A stretch of 27,140 nt of DNA from an uncultured Campylobacter sp. (GTDB lineage Bacteria > Campylobacterota > Campylobacteria > Campylobacterales > Campylobacteraceae). The number at the start of each line of letters is the position of its first letter. Positions within the stretch are counted from its first letter, which is position 1. Positions 16,256 through 24,466 of the stretch are shown here, piece after piece. The DNA lies in assembly GCF_938015785.1 (NCBI RefSeq), contig NZ_CALLWC010000004.1:1-27140 (forward strand), read 5' to 3'. A program made the position numbers and the translations under genes. The notes below the pieces were generated by a model. The model was not told the DNA's origin and did not search any database. It was given only the letters and a program-made list of their open reading frames with translations.

Positions 16256-17386
16256 TTAAATTTCATCTCTCGCAGGCGCGCTTGGAAGCCGCCCGAAAAA
16301 CAGATCGCTTCTAAGCTTCAAAAGCAAGCAGATAGCGATATCGGCGCTCTGTTCGCGGATGTAGTTTCGATCGCCTTTTAGATGAAATTCCCCGACGATC
16401 TGTTTGCCGCCCTGCTCCTTCGCGCCGATAAAGACCGTCCCTACGGGCTTTTGCGCGCTTCCGCCGCCGGGGCCCGCGATACCGCTTACTGCAAGAGCGA
16501 AGCTCGCCCCGCTGCTTTGCAGCGCACCCTCCAGCATCTCGCCCACGGTCTGCGCGCTTACCGCGCCGTAGCGAGCGAGCGTATCTTCGCCTACGTTTAG
16601 CCAGAGATTTTTTATCTCGTTGGCGTAGCTTACGAGCGAGCCGTCAAAAACGTCGCTCACGCCAGCAACCGCGCCGAATTTTGCGGCGATGAGCCCTGCG
16701 GTGCAGCTTTCGGCAAAGGTGATCTTGGCGCCTATTTCGCGCAGTCTATCCACCACGAAGCCCATAAAATCGCCGCCTTCGATGTAGCAGCTCTCATAAT
16801 ACTTGCCGACGCTCTGCAAAAACGCGTCCAGCGCTCCGAATTTCATCGCACTGGCGCGCACTAGCAGCAAAAAGGAGCAGGGCCTACTGATCGTAAGCGA
16901 AATTTTATAACTGATCGCGAGGCTTTCTAGGCGCTGCTTTACGCTTTCGTATTCGCAATCAAATAGATAAAAGCTCTCGCCCGCGCTCGGCGCGTCTTGA
17001 AGGATCGGCGGCAGGCTCTGCAAGCAAAGCGCCTTGATCACGTTTACCGAGCAGCCTCTGACATTTAGCAGGAAGCTGTTTTTCGCCACCGTGTGCGCCA
17101 TCGAGGGAGCTAGGGTTTCTCCGTTTTTTAGCTCGAGCGAATCGAAAGAGAGTGTCGATAAAATTTTACCGACGACCGCGTAAGCGGAGTTTGCCGCAAA
17201 GATCGTGATAAAATCGTACGAATCAATCATCTTTTCAAGCGCGAAGGGCAAAACCTTATCGTTTTCGCTTAAGAATTTCAGATCGTCCATCCGCCCGAAA
17301 ACCTGCTCGTAGCTGCGAGAAATATAGCTCATCAAAGCCGCGTCATAGCGGATCTCCTCGCCGATTACAAGGATGATATTTTTCAT
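16256..17386 (-). CDS. cinA: CinA-family protein with nicotinamide-nucleotide amidohydrolase domain
   Basis: This 376-aa protein has a clear C-terminal CinA/PncC domain (about residues 215-365): ITFAESCTAGLIAAKFGAV with the catalytic Ser, DVFDGSLVSYANEIKN, and SGIAGPGGGSAQKPVGTVFIG. PncC deamidates NMN in NAD recycling. The N-terminal part has the length of the CinA MoCF-like domain (COG1058) but lacks its GGLGPTxDD motif, so it is probably degenerate in ADP-ribose pyrophosphatase function. I start it at ATG 17384-17386 (MKNIILVIGEEIRYD), five bases after GAGGG. A longer start at 17413 overlaps the promoter. It is divergent from ileS, and the lipoprotein gene follows by 11 bases. Confidence 0.9.
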   Translation of the reverse strand: MKNIILVIGEEIRYDAALMSYISRSYEQVFGRMDDLKFLSENDKVLPFALEKMIDSYDFITIFAANSAYAVVGKILSTLSFDSLELKNGETLAPSMAHTVAKNSFLLNVRGCSVNVIKALCLQSLPPILQDAPSAGESFYLFDCEYESVKQRLESLAISYKISLTISRPCSFLLLVRASAMKFGALDAFLQSVGKYYESCYIEGGDFMGFVVDRLREIGAKITFAESCTAGLIAAKFGAVAGVSDVFDGSLVSYANEIKNLWLNVGEDTLARYGAVSAQTVGEMLEGALQSSGASFALAVSGIAGPGGGSAQKPVGTVFIGAKEQGGKQIVGEFHLKGDRNYIREQSADIAICLLLKLRSDLFFGRLPSAPARDEI

Positions 17387-17411
17387 AAAGACCCTCATTA
17401 AATTTTCGCAC

Positions 17412-17420
17412 ATTATAGCA
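17412..17420 (-). promoter_or_regulatory. Extended -10 promoter of cinA
   Basis: On the minus strand TGCTATAAT (17420 to 17412) is a textbook extended -10 element. It is 26 bases upstream of the chosen cinA ATG. The longer alternative cinA start lies inside it, which supports the shorter start. Confidence 0.55.
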
Positions 17421-17504
17421 TAAACGCAGACTGCTCTTTCAGAGCTTTTTAATGGCGTTTTGGATAAACTTCACAAATTTTTTAAGACACGAAAAGGTAC
17501 AAAT

Positions 17505-20264
17505 ATGGACTACAAAGATACTCTCTTTCTTCCTACTACGGATTTTGCGATGCGAGGCGCACTGCCGCAAAACGAACCTGCGCGGTTTAAGGCATGGTAC
17601 GAGCAGCGTAAAATTTACGAAAAGATGAAGGCTAAACGCAAGGGCGCAAGCGTTAGCTTTAATATCCACGACGGCCCGCCGTATGCCAACGGACACCTCC
17701 ACATCGGCCACGCGCTGAATAAAATTTTAAAAGACATCATCACCAAAACCCATTATTTCTTCGGCGAGGATATCCGCTACGTGCCGGGCTGGGACTGCCA
17801 CGGTCTGCCGATAGAGCAGCAAGTAGAGATCAAACTCGGAGATAAGAAAAAATCGCTTTCAAAAGTGCAGATCCGCGAGCTTTGCAGACAGCACGCCAAA
17901 GAGTTCATCGACGTGCAGCGCAATGAATTTAAAGATATGGGAATTTTAGGCGACTGGGACGATCCATATCTGACACTAAAATTTGAGTTTGAGGCTGAAA
18001 TTTACAAAGCGCTCTGCCAGATCGCTAAAAAAGGAATTCTGATCGAGCGAAGTAAGCCCGTGTTTTGGAGCTGGGCGGCGAAAAGCGCGCTTGCAGAAGC
18101 CGAGGTCGAATACAAAGACAAAGAGGACTACTCGATCTTCGTGGCGTTCGATCTAAGCAGTGAAGCGAACGCTAAAATCGGCGCGAAAGGCGCCAAAGCG
18201 GTCATCTGGACGACCACTCCTTGGACGCTGCCTGCAAACGGCGCGATATCTTTGAACCCGAATGAAATTTACGCGCTGACGAGCGAAAATTTGATCCTTG
18301 CAAAACCTTTGGTCGAAAGCCTCGTAAGCCTGGGCATCACCAAGGGCGAGATTGTTAAAGAATTTAAGGCTACCGAGCTTGAAGGCTTAAACGCGATCAA
18401 CCCGCTAAACGATAGAGCTTCGAAATTTATCCTCGGCGAGCACGTCCTGATGGACGGCGGCACCGGGCTCGTGCATACGGCTCCGGGGCACGGCGAGGAC
18501 GATTATTTCGTAGGGCTTAAATACGGCATCGAAGTGCTGATGCCGGTAGATGAGGGCGGCTGTTTCGATCAAACCCTTAAAACCAAAAAACTCTTCCGCG
18601 CAGACGTCGTAGATGAGCTCGTGGGGATGCATATTTTCAAAGCAAACGAGAGAATTTTAGAGCTTCTAGGCCCCGCGCTTATCAAATCCGGTAAATTCGT
18701 CCACTCCTATCCGCACTGCTGGCGCACGCACAAGCCGGTAATCTACCGCGCGACGAAGCAGTGGTTTATCGCGATGGACGAGTCAATGCCTAGCGGCAAG
18801 ACGCTGCGTCAGGTGGCGCTAGAGCAGATCGGAGGGGTTAAATTTTATCCGCAAAGCGGCATCAACCGCCTTACCTCGATGATAGAAAACCGCCCCGATT
18901 GGTGTATTTCGCGCCAGAGGGACTGGGGCGTGCCGATCGCGTTTTTCCGCGACAAAAGCACCAAAGAGCCGATCTTTGATGAAAAAATTTTAAATAATAT
19001 CTACGAAATTTTTAAAGCCAAAGGCGCGGATGCTTGGTGGCAGATGGAAATTTCGGAGCTCTTGCCGCAGGATAGCGGCTATAAGCCTGAAAATTTAGAA
19101 AAGGTGATGGATATCTTAGACGTTTGGTTCGATAGCGGCTCGACGTGGAAAGCGGTGCTGCAAAGCGGCGCCTACGATGCGGGCAAATTCCCCGCGGATA
19201 TGTATCTTGAGGGCAGCGACCAACACCGCGGCTGGTTTCAAAGCTCACTGCTTCTAAGCTGCGCGATTAACGAATGCGCGCCGTACAAGAGCATCCTCAC
19301 ACACGGATTTACCGTCGATGAGAAGGGTCAAAAGATGAGCAAGTCCGTCGGAAACGTCGTCTATCCGCAAGAGGTCGCAAAGAGCCACGGCGTGGAAATT
19401 TTACGCCTGTGGGTCGCGATGAGCGATTATTCGACCGATCTGAAGATCAGCGACAATATCCTAAAGCAGGTAAGCGAGCAGTACCGCAAGATCCGAAATA
19501 CTATAAGATTTCTGCTCGCAAGCACCAGCGATTTAAATGAGATCGAGACGAGTAATTTTACGCGGCTTGACCGCTGGATCCTAACGCGCGCGGCAAACGC
19601 CTTTGCGAGCGCGGAAGCGGCGTTTAGAAACTACGATTTTTCAAAGGGCTTCAACGCCTTACTAAATTTCTTAAGCGCCGATCTGAGCGGAATTTATCTT
19701 GATATCTGCAAAGATAGGCTCTACTGCGACGCACCCGACGAGCCGCGCCGCAGAAGCGCGCAAAGCGCAATCGCTCTGATTACGCGAGCGCTGCTGCCTC
19801 TGATCGCGCCTACGCTAACCTACACGATCGACGAAGCGATGCAGTTTGCGCCGAGTATCATCAAAGAGGGCAAGGAAGACGCTTTCGACTTGATTTACAA
19901 GCCGATAGAATTTGACGATTTCATAGAATTCGACGAAATTTTAATCAAATCGAGGGAGAAATTTTTCGAGCTCATCGACGCGCTGAAAAAAGACAAGATC
20001 ATCAAATCGACGCTTGAGCTGGTTTTACAGACGAGCTCGAACGAAATTTTATCAAACGACATCCTAGGCGTAGCGGATTGGTTCATGGTAAGCGACGTGG
20101 ACACTCTGCAAAGCCAGGAAGCTCTGGCGGAGTTTAAGATAAACGATGAAATTTTCCGCCTCGTAAAATCCTCTAAACACAAATGCCCTAGATGCTGGAA
20201 ATTTAACGCAAAAGAGCCTGATGAGCTCTGCCCGCGCTGTGCGAAGGTCATGCATGCTCGCTAA
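17505..20264 (+). CDS. ileS: Isoleucyl-tRNA synthetase
   Basis: This enzyme charges tRNA-Ile and edits misactivated valine. At 919 aa it has the bacterial IleS plan. DGPPYANGHLHIGHALNK holds the HIGH motif at about residues 64-69. WTTTPWTLPANGA opens the editing (CP1) domain. DWCISRQRDWGVPI and GSDQHRGWFQSS form part of the active site. GQKMSKSVGN (about residue 609) is the ATP-binding KMSKS loop. The C-terminal zinc knuckle CPRC...CPRC is complete at about 893-911. The ATG at 17505 follows AAAAGG by eight bases. An in-frame ATG at 17460 adds 15 residues without an SD and is not preferred. It is first of an eight-gene operon, and the next ORF overlaps its end by 11 bases. Confidence 0.97.
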   Translation: MDYKDTLFLPTTDFAMRGALPQNEPARFKAWYEQRKIYEKMKAKRKGASVSFNIHDGPPYANGHLHIGHALNKILKDIITKTHYFFGEDIRYVPGWDCHGLPIEQQVEIKLGDKKKSLSKVQIRELCRQHAKEFIDVQRNEFKDMGILGDWDDPYLTLKFEFEAEIYKALCQIAKKGILIERSKPVFWSWAAKSALAEAEVEYKDKEDYSIFVAFDLSSEANAKIGAKGAKAVIWTTTPWTLPANGAISLNPNEIYALTSENLILAKPLVESLVSLGITKGEIVKEFKATELEGLNAINPLNDRASKFILGEHVLMDGGTGLVHTAPGHGEDDYFVGLKYGIEVLMPVDEGGCFDQTLKTKKLFRADVVDELVGMHIFKANERILELLGPALIKSGKFVHSYPHCWRTHKPVIYRATKQWFIAMDESMPSGKTLRQVALEQIGGVKFYPQSGINRLTSMIENRPDWCISRQRDWGVPIAFFRDKSTKEPIFDEKILNNIYEIFKAKGADAWWQMEISELLPQDSGYKPENLEKVMDILDVWFDSGSTWKAVLQSGAYDAGKFPADMYLEGSDQHRGWFQSSLLLSCAINECAPYKSILTHGFTVDEKGQKMSKSVGNVVYPQEVAKSHGVEILRLWVAMSDYSTDLKISDNILKQVSEQYRKIRNTIRFLLASTSDLNEIETSNFTRLDRWILTRAANAFASAEAAFRNYDFSKGFNALLNFLSADLSGIYLDICKDRLYCDAPDEPRRRSAQSAIALITRALLPLIAPTLTYTIDEAMQFAPSIIKEGKEDAFDLIYKPIEFDDFIEFDEILIKSREKFFELIDALKKDKIIKSTLELVLQTSSNEILSNDILGVADWFMVSDVDTLQSQEALAEFKINDEIFRLVKSSKHKCPRCWKFNAKEPDELCPRCAKVMHAR

Positions 20265-20364
20265 CCCCATAAGTCTTGGCTTTGTATTTTTTACGATCGC
20301 GCTGATCTGCGTAGCGACGGGCGTGGGGATCTATTTCGTGAATAAATTTAAGGATGGCAGATGA
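20254..20364 (+). CDS. 36-residue single-pass membrane protein between ileS and gatA
   Basis: This small ORF begins MLANPISLGFVFFTIALI, continues through one uninterrupted hydrophobic helix (about residues 6-29), and ends in the basic tail NKFKDGR. AAGG lies six bases before its ATG. It overlaps the ileS stop by 11 bases and the gatA ATG by four (ATGA), so it is in translational coupling on both sides. I recall a similarly tiny membrane ORF (Cj1060c) at this place in C. jejuni. Conservation of place and a membrane helix point to a real protein. The function is unknown. It is too short for ordinary gene calling and is easily missed. Confidence 0.8.
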   Translation: MLANPISLGFVFFTIALICVATGVGIYFVNKFKDGR

Positions 20365-21719
20365 TAAGTTTGAAAGAGGCTCTAAAGCTGAGCGCGGATG
20401 AAATTTCGGCGCTTAGAGCGGAGCTAAAGGATAAAATTTTAAAAACCAAAGAGCTCGGCGCCTACGTCGAGCAGCTCACGGGCGAGGCTCTAAACATCAG
20501 CGGCGAGGGCGTGCCGATCGCGATCAAAGATAACATTCAGGTAAAAGATTGGAGCGTCACCTCGGCGAGCAAAATTTTGCAAGGCTACGTCGCGCCATAC
20601 GACGCGACGGTGATCAAAAAGCTACGCGAGCGCAGTCTGGCACCGTTTGGACGAACTAATATGGATGAGTTTGCGATGGGAAGCACGACCGAAAGCTCAT
20701 TCTACGGCAAAACTCTCAATCCGACCGATCACTCGCGCGTACCCGGCGGCAGTAGCGGCGGAAGCGCGGCTGCCGTAGCGGCAAATATCGCCGTAGCTGC
20801 ACTCGGAAGCGATACGGGCGGCTCTATCCGCCAGCCGGCGGCATTTTGCGGCTGCGTAGGCTTTAAGCCGAGCTACGGCAGGGTTAGTCGCTACGGGCTT
20901 GCGGCGTATTCGAGTAGCCTCGATCAGATAGGACCGATCACGCGCAGCGTCGAGGATGCGGCGATTTTATACGACATCATCGCAGGCCGCGACGAGATGG
21001 ACAGCACGAGCTACGCGGGCGCTTACGAAAGTACCGCGGATAAGCTAAACGCGGATCGCAAACTTAAGATCGCCGTTATAAAAAATTATATCGACGAAGC
21101 CTCGCAGCAGGTCAAAGAGGCTCTAAATTTAACTATAGAAAAGCTAAAATCCTTCGGGCATGAGATCGTTTGCCGCGATCTTTGCAGCTCCAAATACGAC
21201 ATCGCGACCTACTACATCATCGCCACCGCCGAAGCTAGCGCAAATTTAAGCCGCTACGACGGCGTGCGCTATGGAAACCGCGCGAAGGCTCTAAATTTGA
21301 AAGAGCTCTACGCCAACACTCGCGGCGAAGGATTTGGCGACGAGGTCAAAAGAAGAATGCTTCTAGGCACCTTCGTGCTAAGCAGCGGCTACTACGACGC
21401 GTATTACATCAAGGCACAGAAGGCAAGAGCTTTCATCAAAAGCGAATATGAGGAAATTTTAAAAGACGCTGATTTGATCTTTATGCCGATCGCGCCGGGC
21501 GTAGCGTATAAATTCGGCGAGCTTAGCGATCCGCTGCGTGCGTATCTTAGCGACATCTACACGATCGGCGTAAATTTAGCGGGGCTTCCCGCAATCTCCG
21601 TGCCGGTAGCGAAAAACAAAGAGGCTCTTAATATCAGTGCGCAGCTCATCGGGCGCGCTTACGACGAACAAACGGTGCTGGACGGCGGCTTGAGTTTAGA
21701 AAAAATCGTGAAAGGATAA
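20361..21719 (+). CDS. gatA: Aspartyl/glutamyl-tRNA amidotransferase subunit A
   Basis: This is the amidase subunit of GatCAB. It frees ammonia from glutamine to convert Glu-tRNA-Gln and Asp-tRNA-Asn. At 452 aa, the Ser-cisSer-Lys triad fits the known spacing: Lys56 in VPIAIKDNI, Ser131 in PGGSSGGSAAAVAAN and Ser155 in GSDTGGSIRQPAAFCG (offsets 75 and 24, as in the characterised enzyme). GatB and GatC are not in the window, as is usual when gat genes are dispersed. AAGGA precedes the ATG, which overlaps the 36-residue ORF by four bases. guaB follows after two bases. Confidence 0.96.
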   Translation: MISLKEALKLSADEISALRAELKDKILKTKELGAYVEQLTGEALNISGEGVPIAIKDNIQVKDWSVTSASKILQGYVAPYDATVIKKLRERSLAPFGRTNMDEFAMGSTTESSFYGKTLNPTDHSRVPGGSSGGSAAAVAANIAVAALGSDTGGSIRQPAAFCGCVGFKPSYGRVSRYGLAAYSSSLDQIGPITRSVEDAAILYDIIAGRDEMDSTSYAGAYESTADKLNADRKLKIAVIKNYIDEASQQVKEALNLTIEKLKSFGHEIVCRDLCSSKYDIATYYIIATAEASANLSRYDGVRYGNRAKALNLKELYANTRGEGFGDEVKRRMLLGTFVLSSGYYDAYYIKAQKARAFIKSEYEEILKDADLIFMPIAPGVAYKFGELSDPLRAYLSDIYTIGVNLAGLPAISVPVAKNKEALNISAQLIGRAYDEQTVLDGGLSLEKIVKG

Positions 21720-21721
21720 GT

Positions 21722-23173
21722 ATGAAGATCGTCAAAAAGGCTCTGACCTTCGAGGATGTTTTGTTGGTACCGCAATACTCTGAAATTTTACCCAAAGAGG
21801 TCGATATCAGCACGAGTTTTACGAAAAATATCACGCTAAATACCCCTCTTGTGAGCGCCGCGATGGATACGGTCACCGAGTACCGTACGGCGATAATGAT
21901 GGCGCGCCTCGGCGGCATCGGCGTGATCCATAAAAATATGGATGAGGATTCCCAAGCCAAGATGGTTCGCCGCGTAAAAAAGAGCGAAAGCGGCGTCATC
22001 ATCGATCCCATCTCGATCAAGGCGGACGCCACGATCAAAGACGCTCTCGATCTGATGAGCGAGTACCACATCAGCGGCATTCCCGTTATCGATGACAACG
22101 GCGTGTTGATTGGAATTTTAACCAATCGAGATCTGCGCTTTGAAACCGATACCGCCGCGCTAGTAGGTGAGAAGATGACCAAGGCTCCGCTAATTACCGC
22201 TCCAAAGGGCTGCACGCTTGATGATGCGGAGAAAATTTTTAGAAACAATAAGGTAGAAAAGCTTCCGATAATCGACGCAAACGGCAACTTAGAGGGGCTT
22301 ATTACGATTAAAGACCTTAAAAAGCGCATCGAATATCCAAGCGCCAATAAAGACAAATTCGGCCGCCTTCGCGTCGCCGCGGCGATTGGCGTAGGCCATC
22401 TGCAAAGAGCCGAAGCTCTCGTCAAAGCGGGCGTTGATGCGCTTGTGATGGACTCTGCGCACGGACACTCCAAAGGCATTATCGACACGCTTAAGGAGCT
22501 GAAGCGAAATTTTGACGTCGACGTAGTAGTCGGAAACGTCGCAAACCCCGCCAGCATAAAGGATATCGCAAACGCAGGAGCAGACGCGATTAAAGTAGGT
22601 ATCGGCCCGGGCTCGATCTGCACTACGCGCATCGTAGCGGGCGTGGGCGTGCCGCAGTTTACCGCGATCAACGATTGCGCGATCGAGGCGGCTAAATTTG
22701 GAATTCCGATCATCGCAGACGGCGGTATCAAATACTCGGGCGACATTGCCAAAGCTCTAGCCGCGGGCGCAAGCTCGGTGATGATGGGGAGCCTGCTTGC
22801 AGGCTGCTACGAAACCCCGGGCGAGCTCATTACGTTTCAGGGGCGCCAGTACAAAACCTACCGCGGCATGGGTTCCTTAGCGGCAATGCAGAAGGGAAGC
22901 TCGGATCGCTACTTTCAAGACGGCACCGCAAAAGAAAAGCTCGTGCCCGAGGGCGTCGAGGGACGCGTACCTTACGCGGGCATGTTAAAAGACGTGATCT
23001 TTCAGCTGCTAGGCGGCTTGCGAAGCTCGATGGGATACTGCGGCAGCAAGGATATCGCGACCTTTCAGCAAAAGGCTGAATTTGTCGAGATCACGAGCGC
23101 AGGTCTTAAAGAAAGCCATGTCCACGACGTCATCATCACGCAGGAAGCGCCGAATTACCGAGTAAATCAGTGA
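21722..23173 (+). CDS. guaB: IMP dehydrogenase
   Basis: This enzyme oxidises IMP to XMP with NAD, the first committed step to GMP. At 483 aa it has the N-terminal part of the catalytic barrel (TFEDVLLVPQYSEILP). A CBS-domain pair follows at about residues 90-205, including SEYHISGIPVIDDNG and NNKVEKLPIIDANG. Then come the nucleotide-binding MDSAHGHS and VVVGNVAN, and the catalytic-Cys loop GIGPGSICTTRIVAGVGVPQ. EGVEGRVPYAG in the flap and GYCGSKDI near the end are intact. AAAGGA precedes the ATG. It lies between gatA and metX, the latter overlapping its stop by four bases. Confidence 0.97.
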   Translation: MKIVKKALTFEDVLLVPQYSEILPKEVDISTSFTKNITLNTPLVSAAMDTVTEYRTAIMMARLGGIGVIHKNMDEDSQAKMVRRVKKSESGVIIDPISIKADATIKDALDLMSEYHISGIPVIDDNGVLIGILTNRDLRFETDTAALVGEKMTKAPLITAPKGCTLDDAEKIFRNNKVEKLPIIDANGNLEGLITIKDLKKRIEYPSANKDKFGRLRVAAAIGVGHLQRAEALVKAGVDALVMDSAHGHSKGIIDTLKELKRNFDVDVVVGNVANPASIKDIANAGADAIKVGIGPGSICTTRIVAGVGVPQFTAINDCAIEAAKFGIPIIADGGIKYSGDIAKALAAGASSVMMGSLLAGCYETPGELITFQGRQYKTYRGMGSLAAMQKGSSDRYFQDGTAKEKLVPEGVEGRVPYAGMLKDVIFQLLGGLRSSMGYCGSKDIATFQQKAEFVEITSAGLKESHVHDVIITQEAPNYRVNQ

Positions 23174-24273
23174 TCCTTAAAAGCAAAATTCAAAATTTCG
23201 ACGAGCCGCTCTATCTGGAGAGCGGCCGCGTCTTTTCTAACTTCAAGCTCGCCTATGAAACCTACGGCGAGCTAAACCCGGACAAATCAAACGTCATCGT
23301 CATCTGCCACGCCTTAACCGGCTCCGCGCACGCCGCGGGACTTTACGAAGGCGACGTTAAACCGGGCTGGTGGGACGGGCTCATCGGCGATCATAAAGCG
23401 GTCGATACTACGAAATTTTTCGTCATCTGCATAAACATTTTAGCTTCGCCGTTCGGCTCGACATGCCCGCTTGATGTCGATGAAAGCAGCGGCCGCGAGT
23501 ACCGCTTACGCTTTCCCGTAGTGGTCGTCTCGGACGTCGTGCGCGCGCAGATGATGCTTTTAAAGCGCCTAGGCATCGCCCGCGTTCGCGCCGTTATCGG
23601 CGGTAGTCTAGGCGGCATGCAGGCGCTGTGCTACGCTATCGAATATCCGGAATTTGCGGATGAAATTTTCGTACTCGCAAGCACCTATGCCACGCAACCT
23701 TGGGCGATCGCGTTTAATAAGATCGCGACCGAGGCCATATTGCGCGATCCTAGCTTTAAAAACGGCAACTACGATAAAAATCTGATCGCCGAGCACGGAC
23801 TTGGCGGCATGGCGGTGGGGCGCATGGCGGGGCATATCAGCTTTCTAAGCCCAAGCTCGATGCAGGATAAATTCGGGCGCAACTACGTTGAAACCGACGG
23901 TCTTTATGAGATTAACGGGCGCTTTCAAGTGGATCGCTACCTTGAATACAACGGCGAAAATTTCGCGCGCAGGTTCGATCCGCTGTGCTATCTCTACATC
24001 GCCAAGATGATGAATATCTTTGATTGCACGCGCCACTACGGCAATCTCAAAAACGCCTGCGCGCAGATCAGATCGCGCCTGCACCTCATCTCTTTCAAAG
24101 GCGACGTGCTCTTTCCGCCGGGGCTGATGAAAGAAATTTACGACACGATGAGCGATCTGGGCAAAAAGGATCGCGCGAGCTACGCGCAGATCGATAGCGA
24201 CTACGGACACGACGCGTTTTTGGTCGAGATAGAAAAATTTGATTACATCATAAAAAGGATTTTGGATGAGTGA
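23170..24273 (+). CDS. metX: Homoserine O-acetyltransferase
   Basis: This enzyme transfers an acetyl group to homoserine, opening methionine synthesis by the direct-sulfhydrylation route. It is a 367-aa alpha/beta hydrolase. VICHALTGSAHAAG lies near residue 42-55. The nucleophile elbow GGSLGGMQALCYAIEYP has Ser at about 145, DVLFPPG holds the Asp, and DYGHDAFLVE holds the His. Some family members use succinyl-CoA, and specificity is not settled here. It starts with GTG (MILKSK...) that overlaps the guaB stop by four bases, and ends eight bases inside xseB. Both overlaps imply coupled translation. Confidence 0.93.
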   Translation: MILKSKIQNFDEPLYLESGRVFSNFKLAYETYGELNPDKSNVIVICHALTGSAHAAGLYEGDVKPGWWDGLIGDHKAVDTTKFFVICINILASPFGSTCPLDVDESSGREYRLRFPVVVVSDVVRAQMMLLKRLGIARVRAVIGGSLGGMQALCYAIEYPEFADEIFVLASTYATQPWAIAFNKIATEAILRDPSFKNGNYDKNLIAEHGLGGMAVGRMAGHISFLSPSSMQDKFGRNYVETDGLYEINGRFQVDRYLEYNGENFARRFDPLCYLYIAKMMNIFDCTRHYGNLKNACAQIRSRLHLISFKGDVLFPPGLMKEIYDTMSDLGKKDRASYAQIDSDYGHDAFLVEIEKFDYIIKRILDE

Positions 24274-24457
24274 GAGTTTCGAGGAAAAAATGGAAAAGAT
24301 CAATGCGCTTTTAAAAAGCCTAAACGACAAGGATCTAAGCCTAGAGGAGAGCGTGAAGCTGTATAAGCAGGGCGTCGCGCTGCTAAAGGAAGCGAAGGAA
24401 ATTTTAGAAAACGCCAAACTCGAGGTTGCCGAAATAAACGCACCCGAGCAGGCTTAG
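24266..24457 (+). CDS. xseB: Exodeoxyribonuclease VII small subunit
   Basis: This is the small partner of XseA in single-strand-specific exonuclease VII, used in DNA repair. The 63-aa protein is almost fully helical: FEEKMEKINALLKSLNDKDLSLEESVKLYKQGVALLKEAKEILENAKL. The LSLEES-VxLYKxGVxL core is the family hallmark. The ATG is seven bases after AAAAGG and overlaps metX by eight bases. No xseA lies in the window. Confidence 0.93.
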   Translation: MSESFEEKMEKINALLKSLNDKDLSLEESVKLYKQGVALLKEAKEILENAKLEVAEINAPEQA

Positions 24458-24466
24458 GAGGCGATG

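Noticed and set aside
17460..17504. Longer ileS start
   Set aside because: The added 15 residues are not seen in the family and have no SD; the ATG at 17505 does.
21646..22752. 368-codon open frame on the minus strand
   Set aside because: It lies wholly opposite gatA's end and guaB, which are intact known enzymes; the translation is Ser/Leu-rich shadow sequence without a family.
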